DNA from: an uncultured Oscillospiraceae bacterium
GTDB taxonomy: Bacteria > Bacillota > Clostridia > Oscillospirales > Oscillospiraceae
NCBI GenBank assembly: GCA_900764755.1
Contig: CAAFPE010000031.1
Span: 1-43,269 of the forward strand
DNA: 43,269 bases
Direction of reading: 5' to 3'
In this document: positions 1-8,532 of the stretch, one piece after another
Position numbering within the stretch: the first letter of the stretch is position 1
Layout: every line of letters starts with the position of its first letter
The notes under the pieces: generated by a model
What the model was told of the DNA's origin: nothing
Database searches by the model: none
Seen by the model: the letters and a program-made list of their open reading frames with translations, nothing else
Translations under genes and position numbers: made by a program

Positions 1-137
1 AGGAAAACCGGGGCTGTCCCCCTCCTTTTTCACTCTTTCCGGGAAAAACCCGCCCGGGGGGCCACCGGGACTCTTTGCCCCCCGCGGGGGGGGGGGGATG
101 TGTCGCCGTCGGGGCGGGGATGAGCTCTTCTGGTCTT
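1..137. other. Non-coding window edge
   Basis: No gene is seen here. The stretch lies downstream of the leftward Na/Pi cotransporter gene. It holds a small GGGG-CTGT-CCCC hairpin followed by a T-run near positions 9-29, and a run of twelve G (86-97) next to a run of C. The hairpin could be a weak rightward terminator for a gene outside the window. The G-run is a place where assembly errors are likely. Confidence 0.4.
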
Positions 138-1808
138 TTAGAGATGCTCCTGGACCTGAGCCATCTCCTGGGCGATGTTCAGAACGTGGTCGCCAATGCG
201 TTCAAAATCGGTGAGTAATTCTGCATAGATGATACACGCCTCGTCGGAACACTCCCCGCTTCTCATCCTCTCCAGGTGGCTGCGGCGATACTCACTCGTC
301 ATGTCATCGATACGCTGCTCCAGCGCGGACACTTCACTGAGCCACTCCACATTCCCCGCCAACGGTGTTAACAGATAGTCCACACACTCCAGGCATATAT
401 CCCGCATGGCGGCAATCTCCTGCTGGGCCGCCGGAGAGAAGGAGATGTTCCGCTTGTTCAGCAGCCGTGTATAGCCGGCCAGGTTGTCGGCGTGGTCGCC
501 GATCCGCTCGATGTTGCCTGAGATGGTGAAGAAGCTGCTGACCACAGCCGAGGCCTGCTCATTGGTCTCATAGGCGATAAGGCGGGAAACATGGAGGGAG
601 ATCTCCTTGTTCAGGAAGTCGATATACTCCTCCGTCTTTTCCACCTCAGCCAGCTCGTTCTCATCCCGGTTCAGCACCGAGCGGAAGCTGGCCTCCACAT
701 TCCCCTGGGCCATGAGCATCATACGCCGCAGCTCATGCTGCATCTGGTCCACATAGATGGCGGACACGCCCAGGCCGCCGTCCTTGCTGCTGATCTGGAT
801 GGGGGTGAGATACTCAAGATGCATCTGGTCCACCTTGTCGCCAGGACGATCAGGCAGAATACGCACTGCAGCCTTTGCCAGATAGCCGCCCAGCGGCAGG
901 AGCAGCAGGGTGGTGACGATATTGAAGCCGGTGTGGACCAGGGCGATCTGCCCGGCCGGAGTAGAAGGCAGCATCCCGCTCAGACCGGCCACAGGGATCT
1001 GACCGTCGATCACATGGGCAATGGGGAACAGGATAAAGAGGATCGTAAAAATGACCGTGCCGATCATGTTGAACATCAGATGGATGATGGTGGCCCGCTT
1101 GGCGCTGCGGCTGGTGCCGATGGAGGCCAGCACCGCCGTGATGCAGGTGCCGATATTCTGACCGAACAGCACGAACACCGCGCTGGACAGCCCGATCACG
1201 CCGCTGTTGGCCAGTGCCTGAAGGATGCCCACCGAGGCGGAGGACGACTGGATCACCGCCGTGAAGCCCGCGCCGGCCAGGATCCCCAGCAGCGGGTTGG
1301 AGAAATTGGACATCATCTGGATGAACGCCTCCGACTCCCGCAGGGGGGACATGGCGCCGCTCATCATGTCCATCCCGATGAACAGCACGCCCAGGCCGGC
1401 CAGGATCTGGCCGATGTGCTGGAGCTGGGGCCGCTTGACAAAGACCACCATGGCCACGCCGATGAAGGCAAACAGGGGGGCCAGCTCACCCACGTCAAGC
1501 GCGATCAGAAGTCCGGTGACGGTGGTACCGATGTTGGCGCCCATGATGATCCATACCGCCTGGCCCAGGGTCATCATCCCCGCGTTGACGAAGCCCACCA
1601 CCATGACCGTGGTGGCGGAGGACGACTGGATCACCGCGGTGATGGCCGCGCCCACCAGCACGCCCAGAAAGCGGTTGGCCGTCAGCCGCTCCAGGATCTG
1701 CTTCATCCGGCTGCCGGCCGCCGCCTCCAGGCCGGAGCTCATCATCTGCATTCCGTATAAGAACAGGGCCAGTCCGCCCAGCAGACTCAAAAAGTCTGTC
1801 ATTTGCAT
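138..1808 (-). CDS. Na/Pi cotransporter family protein with PhoU-like C-terminal domain
   Basis: Predicted sodium-dependent phosphate transporter in the cytoplasmic membrane, 556 residues, the usual length of the YjbB/NptA-like family. The membrane half carries the family's two repeated QSSS motifs (about residues 61-64 and 187-190), each followed by hydrophobic helices. From about residue 345 the protein is helical and charged, resembling a PhoU domain, which in this family probably senses or gates phosphate flux. The ATG at 1808 is preceded by AGGAGG nine bases upstream. The gene is monocistronic. A good promoter lies about 230 bases upstream, with direct repeats beside it resembling a Pho box, so phosphate control is likely. 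The long leader is unexplained. Family assignment is firm; direction of phosphate movement (uptake or export) cannot be read from sequence. Confidence 0.93.
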   Translation of the reverse strand: MQMTDFLSLLGGLALFLYGMQMMSSGLEAAAGSRMKQILERLTANRFLGVLVGAAITAVIQSSSATTVMVVGFVNAGMMTLGQAVWIIMGANIGTTVTGLLIALDVGELAPLFAFIGVAMVVFVKRPQLQHIGQILAGLGVLFIGMDMMSGAMSPLRESEAFIQMMSNFSNPLLGILAGAGFTAVIQSSSASVGILQALANSGVIGLSSAVFVLFGQNIGTCITAVLASIGTSRSAKRATIIHLMFNMIGTVIFTILFILFPIAHVIDGQIPVAGLSGMLPSTPAGQIALVHTGFNIVTTLLLLPLGGYLAKAAVRILPDRPGDKVDQMHLEYLTPIQISSKDGGLGVSAIYVDQMQHELRRMMLMAQGNVEASFRSVLNRDENELAEVEKTEEYIDFLNKEISLHVSRLIAYETNEQASAVVSSFFTISGNIERIGDHADNLAGYTRLLNKRNISFSPAAQQEIAAMRDICLECVDYLLTPLAGNVEWLSEVSALEQRIDDMTSEYRRSHLERMRSGECSDEACIIYAELLTDFERIGDHVLNIAQEMAQVQEHL

Positions 1809-2037
1809 TTTTTATTTCCTCCTCATTTTCACACACAGCTCGTTCCTGCGATTTCGACATATTTTGAAGTAAAGTATGAAAAAAGGCATCGCCCACGGAG
1901 CGCACCAGCACTTCGCAGGTCATGCCTGTATCTTTCTGATTCGGTTCGTCAGGCTGATCCCCGCCAGCCCGGGCACAGACGCTTCCATGGCATTTCTACC
2001 TCTCTGTACTCTTTATCCACAACTTCTTATAGATACC
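1809..2037. other. Long leader of the Na/Pi gene
   Basis: About 225 transcribed but untranslated bases between the predicted transcription start near 2030 and the ATG at 1808. I see a T6 run on the minus strand near 1880 but no convincing stem before it, and no known riboswitch. Nothing else is recognisable. Confidence 0.35.
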
Positions 2038-2066
2038 ATTATAGGGAAACATCCCACTTCCGTCAA
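2038..2066 (-). promoter_or_regulatory. Promoter of the Na/Pi cotransporter gene
   Basis: On the minus strand TTGACG (2066-2061) and TATAAT (2043-2038) are separated by 17 bases, a near-consensus housekeeping sigma promoter pointing at the Na/Pi gene. Confidence 0.75.
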
Positions 2067-2067
2067 T

Positions 2068-2100
2068 AGATTTTACATGGACTTAACATTCTGATGACAT
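2068..2100 (-). promoter_or_regulatory. Putative Pho box: three 11-bp direct repeats
   Basis: Directly upstream of the -35 box the minus strand reads three consecutive 11-mers: ATGTCATCAGA, ATGTTAAGTCC and ATGTAAAATCT. PhoB/PhoP-type response regulators bind tandem 11-bp repeats starting with a TGTCA- or TTAACA-like core. Position and downstream gene (phosphate transport) both fit. The call is by eye. Confidence 0.5.
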
Positions 2101-2169
2101 TTTTCTCCGCTCTGGATAGAAAAGGCCGCTCTGCCGCTGGCCGAAAGGGGGCATATTCGACAACAGGCG

Positions 2170-2206
2170 AAAAAAGCCGCGGACCGCCTCCCCGGCAGTC
2201 CGCGGC
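2170..2206 (-). terminator. Intrinsic terminator of the ABC-F gene
   Basis: The minus strand has a GC-rich stem, GCCGCGGAC paired with GTCCGCGGC, followed by six T (complement of 2170-2175). It lies just after the ABC-F stop codon. Confidence 0.85.
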
Positions 2207-2234
2207 TCGCGGATGATTTTCAGCTTTTGAGGGA

Positions 2235-3833
2235 TCAGCCCTGAGGCTTCTGGCTGTCCAGGTACTCGTCATAGGACATCATCCGGTCAATGAGTTTCCC
2301 CTCGGCGGTAAAGTCAAAGACCCGGTTACACACCGTCTGGATCAGCTGGTGGTCATGGGAGGAAACCAGCACATTGCACTTGACAGCCTCCAGGCCGTTA
2401 TTCAGGGCGGCGATGGACTCCAGATCCAGGTGGTTGGTGGGCTGGTCCAGCAGGAGCACGTTGGCCCCGGACAGCATCATTCGGGACAGCATACACCGCA
2501 CCTTCTCTCCGCCGGAGAGCACCTTGACCGGCTTATACACCTCATCTCCAGAGAAGAGCATCCGGCCCAGGAATCCCCGGAGGTACTGCTCCTGGGGATC
2601 GTTGGAGTACTGGCGCAGCCACTGCACCAGGTTGTCCTCACAGCCCTCAAAGTAGGGGGTGTTGTCCTTGGGGAAATAGGAGAAGGTGGCAGTCTGGCCC
2701 CACTTCACCGTTCCCTCGTCGGGCTCCATCTCGCCGGCCAGGATCTTGAACAGGGCGGTGTGGGCGTTCTCATTGTCACCCACAAAGGCGATCTTGTCCC
2801 CGTGGCCCACGATGAAGGAGACCTTGTCCAGCACCTTCACCCCGTCGATGGTCTTGGACACATCGGTGACGAAAAGGATGTCCTTGCCCACCTCCCGGTC
2901 GGGAGAGAAGGCCACCCAGGGATAGCGGCGGGAGGAGGCAGGCATCTCCTCCACCGTCAGCTTGTCCAGCAGCTTGCGTCGGGCGGTGGCCTGCTTGCTC
3001 TTGGACTTGTTGGCAGAGAAGCGGGAGATAAAGTCCTGCAGTTCCTTGATCTTCTCCTCGTTGCGCTTGTTCTGGTTCTTGATGAGCTGCTGCACCAGCT
3101 GGCTGGACTCATACCAGAAGTCATAGTTGCCCACATACATCTTGATCTTGTTGTAGTCGATGTCCACAATGTGGGTACACACAGTGTTCAGGAAGTGGCG
3201 GTCATGGCTGACCACGATGACGGTGCCGGGGAAGTCCAGCAGGAAGTCCTCCAGCCAGTTCACCGCATCGATGTCCAGGTTGTTGGTGGGCTCGTCCATC
3301 ATCAGCAGGTCAGGATTGCCGAACAGCGCCTGGGCCAGCAGCACCTTCACCTTCAGGCGGGCGTCCAGGGTGGCCATGTCGTTGTAATGCAGGTCGGTGC
3401 CGATGCCCAGCCCCTGGAGGATGCGGCTGGCGTCGGACTCCGACTCCCAGCCCCCCAGCTCGGCATACTCCTCCTCCAGCTGACAGGCCCGCATCCCGTC
3501 CTCGTCGGTCATCTCCTCCTTGGCGTACAGGGCCTCCTTCTCTTTTCCGATGTCGTACAGGCGCTGGTTGCCCATAATGACGGTGTCCATCACGTTATAG
3601 GCGTCATAGGCGTTCTGGTTCTGCTTCAGCACAGACATCCGGGTATTGGGCAGGATGGACACCTCGCCGGTGGAGGGCTCCAGGTCTCCGGAGAGGATCT
3701 TCAGAAAGGTGGATTTGCCGGCGCCGTTGGCGCCGATGATGCCATAGCAGTTGCCCCGCAGGAACTGCAGGTCCACATGGGAGAACAGCGGGGTGCCGCT
3801 GTAATTCAGGCTCAGGTCGGAAACAGTAATCAT
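2235..3833 (-). CDS. ABC-F family ATPase, YbiT/YkpA-like, with one degenerate ATP site
   Basis: Soluble twin-ATPase protein of the ABC-F group, whose members act on ribosomes (translation factor or antibiotic protection); no membrane segments. Length 532 is normal. Domain 1 has an intact Walker A (GANGAGKST, residues 34-42) and Walker B (MMDEPTNNLD, E181), but its signature is LDARL (156-160) instead of LSGGQ. Domain 2 has an intact signature (LSGGE, 439-443), but its Walker A reads GDNENAHT (352-359), with His in place of the essential Lys, and its Walker B reads LDQPTNHLD, with Gln464 in place of Glu. One composite ATP site is therefore intact and the other is degenerate in all three motifs. 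A degenerate first signature is normal for YbiT-type proteins. The start at 3833 has AGGAG at good spacing. Single gene with its own terminator. Confidence 0.9.
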   Translation of the reverse strand: MITVSDLSLNYSGTPLFSHVDLQFLRGNCYGIIGANGAGKSTFLKILSGDLEPSTGEVSILPNTRMSVLKQNQNAYDAYNVMDTVIMGNQRLYDIGKEKEALYAKEEMTDEDGMRACQLEEEYAELGGWESESDASRILQGLGIGTDLHYNDMATLDARLKVKVLLAQALFGNPDLLMMDEPTNNLDIDAVNWLEDFLLDFPGTVIVVSHDRHFLNTVCTHIVDIDYNKIKMYVGNYDFWYESSQLVQQLIKNQNKRNEEKIKELQDFISRFSANKSKSKQATARRKLLDKLTVEEMPASSRRYPWVAFSPDREVGKDILFVTDVSKTIDGVKVLDKVSFIVGHGDKIAFVGDNENAHTALFKILAGEMEPDEGTVKWGQTATFSYFPKDNTPYFEGCEDNLVQWLRQYSNDPQEQYLRGFLGRMLFSGDEVYKPVKVLSGGEKVRCMLSRMMLSGANVLLLDQPTNHLDLESIAALNNGLEAVKCNVLVSSHDHQLIQTVCNRVFDFTAEGKLIDRMMSYDEYLDSQKPQG

Positions 3834-4008
3834 GGCGGACTCCTTATTTCATATATGATTCAGCTCGTTTTCAGGCTTTGGGTACTATCTTACCATATCC
3901 CTCCGGTGTTGAACAGGGGCTTTTCGCAAAAATATCCCACAGTTTTCCCCCGTTTCCCGCCATTCTCCCTGATAAAACTGAACATTTTCACCCACGCGTC
4001 TGCCGGGC

Positions 4009-5718
4009 TCACCCGGCCAGGGCGGCCAGCCGCTCCACCGCGGCCTCTCCCTCCCGCCGGGTCATGCCCTCCACCGGCCGGAAGTTCCCCCGCTCCGTCT
4101 CCATCAGTCCGGCGGCACACGCCCACTGCGCCGCCTCCCGAGCCCAGGGCTCGATCTGGTCCTCATCCTCCGGCGGCGCACCCAGCTGCCCAGACTCTGC
4201 ACCCAGAAGTTCTGCAGTGCGGAGGAGCAGGACGGCCGCCTCCTGCCGTGTCACAGGCCGGGCCGCCTCGAAGGCCCCCTCCCCCGTTCCGGAGGCCGTA
4301 CCGCTCTCCCGGGCCCAACGCAGTGCAGGGAGGAACCACTCGATCCCCAGCGCATCGGAGAACCCCGTGCCCTCCACCTCCGGACTGCCAGCCGCCTGCC
4401 ACAGCAGGGCGGCCAGCCTGCCCCGGGTCAGGGGAGCCTCGGGATAGGCCCGCGGCTCCAGCCGCTGGGGATGGGCCAGCAGCCACTCCACCACAGAGTC
4501 CCGCCCCGCCAGCGTGTCCGCCATGGTCTGGGCCACCTTTACATCTGGCTCCAGGGACTCCACGCCCCGTCCGGCATCCGCGTCCAGCAGTTCCCCCAGG
4601 TCGATGTACTTGGAGGACACTCCCAGCCGCAGACCGGAGTTGGGGAGCTGCCCGGAGCGCACCGATCCAAAGTGGTCCACACTTCCGCTGGCAGGCTCCC
4701 CCACCAGGGCCATCCCCATCTCCTGCAGTTCCACCGCGTTGATGATGGCGGAGGAGAATGTGGTCTCTCCAATCAGGCCCACGCCCTCCATCCCCTGGTC
4801 CATCGCCCGGCGCAGCACCTGGAGCAGGGGCCAGATCACCCCGTCAGAGCCTCCGCCGTTGTTCCTCAGGTCCACGACCACCCGCTGGTACCTCCCCGCA
4901 GACAGGTCCCGCTCCACCTGAGCGGCAAAGGTCTCCATGGGCAGCTCCGGGTCCTCCCGGCAGCTGTTGTATTGGATATAGTAAGTCCCTTTGTCCAGAG
5001 GGAAGGCCAGATAAAACCGCTCCTGTATCCCGGTGACAGGCTGAGGCAGGCCATCGCTCAGGCGGACCAGATCAGCCTGGGCCAGTTCCTCCGCAGAAAC
5101 AGGGCTCAGTACCAGCGCCTCTCCCTCTGCCAGAGTCAGCTTCAGAGGCTCCCCCGCCTGGGACAGCTCCAGATACTCATAAAACTCCGCCACATTGCAG
5201 CTCTGGCGGTACTGCCGCCGCAGCTTCACCCCATTGTCCGCGCTGAGCACTGCCCCAAATGCCTCCACGATCTCCTCCATGCTCCTGCCGTTGACGGCGG
5301 TGACCTCCCTTCCCAGCAGCGCCCGGTGCTCCGCCGGAACGGCGCTCAGGTACCAGCTGCCATCCCGGTGCAGCAGAGACATGGGGTAATAGTGGACCGC
5401 CTGGCTCATGCTCCCGCCCAGGGCCAAGGTGGTGTGAGAGTCCTCCGCCAGGGCGGCGAGCGACTGGAGCTCCAGGGCAAAGGTGAAGTCGTCCGCCTCC
5501 TCCAGTCCGGCCTCAATGGCCGCCTTCCGCTCCAGGAACCGCTCCTCCGGTGTGTTGGCAAACAGGTCCGGGTGAGCCCGTTCCAGGGTCTGATACAGGA
5601 ATTCCAGGTCCTCTCTCCGCTCCGCCGCAGTCTCCCCATCCACCGGGACAGCGCAGGCGGGGACCGCCAGGCTTAGAGTCAGCAGGGCTGTCAGGACGCC
5701 TCTCCATGGATGATACAT
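4009..5718 (-). CDS. Secreted S41-peptidase-like protein with S-layer homology region
   Basis: 569 residues. An N-terminal signal peptide (about residues 1-23, hydrophobic core then ACA) implies export. The middle resembles the S41 (C-terminal processing peptidase) fold, with the expected motif around GETTFSSA (about residue 320) supplying a candidate catalytic serine. No Lys lies about 25 residues later where CtpA/CtpB keep their general base; a His occurs at about +27, so the catalytic mechanism is uncertain. From about residue 430 to the end there are S-layer homology-like repeats (TRGRLAALLW, TRQEAAVLLL, TRREGEAAVE), which should anchor the protein to secondary wall polymer. AGGAGG precedes the ATG. 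Single gene, divergent from the HD protein gene. Confidence 0.8.
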   Translation of the reverse strand: MYHPWRGVLTALLTLSLAVPACAVPVDGETAAERREDLEFLYQTLERAHPDLFANTPEERFLERKAAIEAGLEEADDFTFALELQSLAALAEDSHTTLALGGSMSQAVHYYPMSLLHRDGSWYLSAVPAEHRALLGREVTAVNGRSMEEIVEAFGAVLSADNGVKLRRQYRQSCNVAEFYEYLELSQAGEPLKLTLAEGEALVLSPVSAEELAQADLVRLSDGLPQPVTGIQERFYLAFPLDKGTYYIQYNSCREDPELPMETFAAQVERDLSAGRYQRVVVDLRNNGGGSDGVIWPLLQVLRRAMDQGMEGVGLIGETTFSSAIINAVELQEMGMALVGEPASGSVDHFGSVRSGQLPNSGLRLGVSSKYIDLGELLDADAGRGVESLEPDVKVAQTMADTLAGRDSVVEWLLAHPQRLEPRAYPEAPLTRGRLAALLWQAAGSPEVEGTGFSDALGIEWFLPALRWARESGTASGTGEGAFEAARPVTRQEAAVLLLRTAELLGAESGQLGAPPEDEDQIEPWAREAAQWACAAGLMETERGNFRPVEGMTRREGEAAVERLAALAG

Positions 5719-5934
5719 CTCGTCTCCTCCTTATTGTTGGATCTTTTTTGAGTATAGCAGAGGAATCTGAAACGGCCATAAAGCCATTCTTAAAATTTGC
5801 TGAAGTTCTGCGGCTGGATTTTCCTGCCTCCCTGTGGTATGATAGGTCCATCTGAGCTCGCCCTCCCCCGGAGGGCCGGGCCGCAACACACGCGGACCTA
5901 CGCTCCACGCCCGGTCCGCCCTGGAGGGAATATC

Positions 5935-6519
5935 ATGTCCTGCAAAGAGGAGTTTATTGAGATTTTCAAAGAGAAGATCACCCGCCCCGGGGCGGACGCC
6001 CTGCTGAATTACCTGGAGAACAAAAGCGACTTCTTCACCGCCCCCGCCTCCGCCCGGTACCACCTGGCCTGTGAGGGCGGGCTGTGTGAGCACAGCTTAA
6101 ATGTATATCACTGTCTGGTGGACTACCTCCAGCGGGAGCGGGTGCAGGAGCTGTACGGCCTGGAGTACAGCGAGGAGTCGGTTGCAGTGGTGGCTCTGCT
6201 CCACGACCTGTGCAAGGTAGGCTGTTACAAGAAAACCTTCCGCAACGTGAAGGACGACGCCACCGGAAAGTGGGAAAAGGTACCCTCCTACCAGTTTGAC
6301 GATCCCCTCCCCTATGGCCACGGGGAAAAATCGGTGTACATTGCCAACGGCTTCATCCGCCTCACCCGGGAGGAGGCCATGGCCATCCGCTGGCACATGG
6401 GCTTCTCCGGTCCGGAGGACCCCCGGACTGTGGGCCAGGCTCTCCAAAAATACCCCCTGGCCTTCGCCCTGGCCACCGCCGACATGGAGGCCAGCTACTT
6501 CCTGGAGGGAGAACACTGA
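5935..6519 (+). CDS. HD domain-containing hydrolase
   Basis: 194 residues. The HD-superfamily metal ligands are visible: His in GLCEHSLNVY and the HD pair in ALLHDLCK, with further His residues downstream (YGHGEKS, RWHMGF). The spacing resembles HD phosphohydrolases and the C-terminal part of YhaM-type exonucleases, but no OB-fold nuclease domain is present, so substrate is unknown. I chose the ATG at 5935 because GGAGGG ends six bases upstream; an in-frame start at 5797 would add a poorly conserved GC-rich leader without a ribosome site. The gene converges with the C39-like gene, sharing a bidirectional terminator. Confidence 0.85.
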   Translation: MSCKEEFIEIFKEKITRPGADALLNYLENKSDFFTAPASARYHLACEGGLCEHSLNVYHCLVDYLQRERVQELYGLEYSEESVAVVALLHDLCKVGCYKKTFRNVKDDATGKWEKVPSYQFDDPLPYGHGEKSVYIANGFIRLTREEAMAIRWHMGFSGPEDPRTVGQALQKYPLAFALATADMEASYFLEGEH

Positions 6520-6532
6520 ACCGATCTAAAAC

Positions 6533-6572
6533 GCCGCCGTGCCCAGTCCGATCAAGACTGGAGCACGGCGGC
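6533..6572. terminator. Bidirectional terminator
   Basis: The stem GCCGCCGTGC-CCAGTC pairs with GACTGG-AGCACGGCGGC, with ATTTTCTTTT on the right and AAAA on the left, so it can end both converging transcripts. Confidence 0.8.
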
Positions 6573-6585
6573 ACATTTTCTTTTA

Positions 6586-7512
6586 TCAGGCCAGCGTATA
6601 GGCCCAGAGGTTGCGGATCTGGGGGGCCAGCGTGTCATAATCCCACAGCTTCTCGCTGTTGGCGCGGCGGTTGGGGTCGTTGACTCGGAATTTCCCGTCC
6701 TCCATCCCGGTGAGCAGAATAAAGTGTCCTGAGGTGGTAAAATCACCGGGACCCACGCTGCACACGATGGGCTGCCCGTCCTCCAGGGCCCGCACCATGA
6801 TGGAGCGGTCCAGAGGCAGTTCCCGGGCCGAGAGGCCGAAGTGCTGACAGCCGGTGGACATCAGTTCCCACTTGGAGCCCGCGCCCTCCACATAGTATCC
6901 CGCCTCGTCTGCATACTGGGCCACTGTCCAGGGGGTGACCGACCCGTCCCCAGTCAGGCCGCAGACCGCCATAGACAGGGCGGTGGGGCCGCAGCCGTTC
7001 AGGGCCATCAGGCTGTCACCGTAGGTGGCACATCCCCAGCGTAGATCCCACTGCATCAGCAGCGGGTAAGTGCCCCGCTCCACCTCTCCCACAGAGTCGG
7101 CGGGCTGGGCGTCCTTCTCCTGGGGATAGCGGGCCACAAAGTCCAGTGCCTCCGGATTTCGGACAGCCAGCTCCAGCAGCTCCTCCGGATAGTCCTCCGG
7201 GCGGTCCAGAAGGACCTCCGCCTGCGGCTCCTCCCGGGCCAGCGCCCAAAGCTGGTCCAGCAGCTCCGCCCCCGGCTGGAAGGGCGTCTGGACCCCATCT
7301 TCCCCGGGAGCCGCGTCAGGGGGATTCCCCTCCCACAGCTTTCCCGCCCCCAGGACCAGCAGGGCGCATACACCCAGCACCGCCGCCCACCGGAGCACTC
7401 CCAAGCGCCGCCGCGGGCGGCGGCTCCTGCGTGTCCGGGGGCGCGCCTCCGTCCGGTCTGAGGGCTCCCAATCGAACCACGCATCATATTCAGAAGATCT
7501 GCCCCGGCCCAT
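6586..7512 (-). CDS. Membrane-anchored C39-like cysteine peptidase-family protein
   Basis: 308 residues. A basic N-terminus (residues 22-37, Arg-rich) is followed by one membrane segment (about 39-57), then an extracytoplasmic region. Residues 150-308 match the peptidase_C39_2 pattern: NGCGPTALSM (candidate nucleophile C174), SGHFILLTG (H263) and RVNDPN (D279). Such proteins are predicted cell-surface cysteine peptidases or amidases; no substrate can be inferred. There is no GG-peptide transporter next to it, so a bacteriocin-processing role is unlikely. The start has only a weak ribosome site (GGGG at -8), so a slightly different start is possible. Confidence 0.82.
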   Translation of the reverse strand: MGRGRSSEYDAWFDWEPSDRTEARPRTRRSRRPRRRLGVLRWAAVLGVCALLVLGAGKLWEGNPPDAAPGEDGVQTPFQPGAELLDQLWALAREEPQAEVLLDRPEDYPEELLELAVRNPEALDFVARYPQEKDAQPADSVGEVERGTYPLLMQWDLRWGCATYGDSLMALNGCGPTALSMAVCGLTGDGSVTPWTVAQYADEAGYYVEGAGSKWELMSTGCQHFGLSARELPLDRSIMVRALEDGQPIVCSVGPGDFTTSGHFILLTGMEDGKFRVNDPNRRANSEKLWDYDTLAPQIRNLWAYTLA

Positions 7513-7633
7513 CGTACTACCCCGCTTTCCTTTTGTTCCAGTACATGGTACACCCCGGAGTTTAAGTTTCCCGGTAGAAATTCTTAAATTCTATTAAAAT
7601 TTCAGGTTCTGGCTCCCACCCAAAGCGGAGTGG
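7513..7633. other. Upstream region of the C39-like gene
   Basis: Short spacer (about 120 bases) upstream of the C39-like gene, moderately AT-rich (TTAAATTCTATTAAAATTTC near 7585). It may contain that gene's promoter but none is convincing. Confidence 0.3.
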
Positions 7634-7677
7634 GCAAAAACAGCCCGGCAGAGGGGCATAGGCTCCTCCCGCCGGGC
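7634..7677 (-). terminator. Intrinsic terminator after the thiT-HAD operon
   Basis: On the minus strand GCCCGGC pairs with GCCGGGC around a GGGAGG/CCCTCT-containing inner stem. The T-rich tract TGTTTTT follows, just past the HAD gene stop. Confidence 0.75.
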
Positions 7678-7684
7678 TCAGGTT

Positions 7685-8503
7685 TCAAGTTTCGTCTGGA
7701 TAGATCCGCTCCAGCCGCTCCACAATGTCGCCGATGACGCCATCGTCACAGTGGCACAGGATGGCCGCCCCCCAGTCCTTCACCTCCTGGGCGCAGTTGG
7801 CCGGGGCAAAGGGGATGGCGGACAAGGCCATCATGGGGATGTCGTTCTGGTTGTCCCCCACGCAGTAGAGGTTTTCCCGGGGAATGTGGAGCATCTCCAG
7901 CAGCCGGGCCACCATCCCCCCCTTGTTGCAGCCCCGGTGTGTGATCTCCAGGTAGAAACGGTTGGAAAAGACGGCCTCATACCGGCCGGGGCAGTGCTCC
8001 TCCAGCCACTCCCGGGCCCGGAGCAGTACGTCATACTCCTGCTGTACGATGGCCTTGGTCCAGGGGGCTGGCATATCCGGGATGTCCCGCACCTCATAGT
8101 CGGTGCCCACCTTCCTCATGTGGGCGTCAGTGATGGCGTTGGGGCGGTACACATAGATGTCCTCCCCGTGATAGGTCTCCAGTCCCAGGGAGGGCATAGC
8201 CTCCATCAGAGCCTGAAAGTCCGCCGGGGCCCGGTCATCCAGCAGGGTCTGGACCAGCATGGTCTCTGTCTGGAAGTCATAGATGGCCGAGCCGTTGGAC
8301 AGCACCACCGGGGCGTTGATGGGGGCCAGGTGGACATAGGGGGCAAAGGTGCGGTGGGCCCGCCCGGTGGCCACTGTGAAGCGGCCGCCCTGGTCGATCC
8401 AGCGCCCCAGTGCCTCCAGGTTCCGGGGCGGGATCCGGTGGTGGGAGTCATAGAGGGTATCGTCAAAGTCGCTGACCAGCAGCAGACCGTCAAATTTTCC
8501 CAT
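7685..8503 (-). CDS. HAD-superfamily Cof-type phosphatase
   Basis: 272 residues, typical for the Cof/HAD-IIB class. Motif I is DFDDT (residues 12-16; Asp12 nucleophile, Asp14 acid/base), motif II lies near ATGRAHR, and the C-terminal metal site is VGDNQNDIPM. These enzymes dephosphorylate small sugar or cofactor phosphates in the cytoplasm. It sits 29 bases downstream of thiT behind a TPP riboswitch. E. coli Cof hydrolyses the thiamine precursor HMP-pyrophosphate, so a role on a thiamine-related phosphate is a reasonable inference, not shown. GGAAAGGAG precedes the ATG. A terminator follows. Confidence 0.87.
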   Translation of the reverse strand: MGKFDGLLLVSDFDDTLYDSHHRIPPRNLEALGRWIDQGGRFTVATGRAHRTFAPYVHLAPINAPVVLSNGSAIYDFQTETMLVQTLLDDRAPADFQALMEAMPSLGLETYHGEDIYVYRPNAITDAHMRKVGTDYEVRDIPDMPAPWTKAIVQQEYDVLLRAREWLEEHCPGRYEAVFSNRFYLEITHRGCNKGGMVARLLEMLHIPRENLYCVGDNQNDIPMMALSAIPFAPANCAQEVKDWGAAILCHCDDGVIGDIVERLERIYPDET

Positions 8504-8532
8504 GGGGCGCTCCTTTCCGCCCCGCAGGGGCG

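Noticed and set aside
2349..4742. Long plus-strand frame opposite the ABC-F gene
   Set aside because: Antisense shadow of the ABC-F and S41-like genes; repetitive composition, no start signals.
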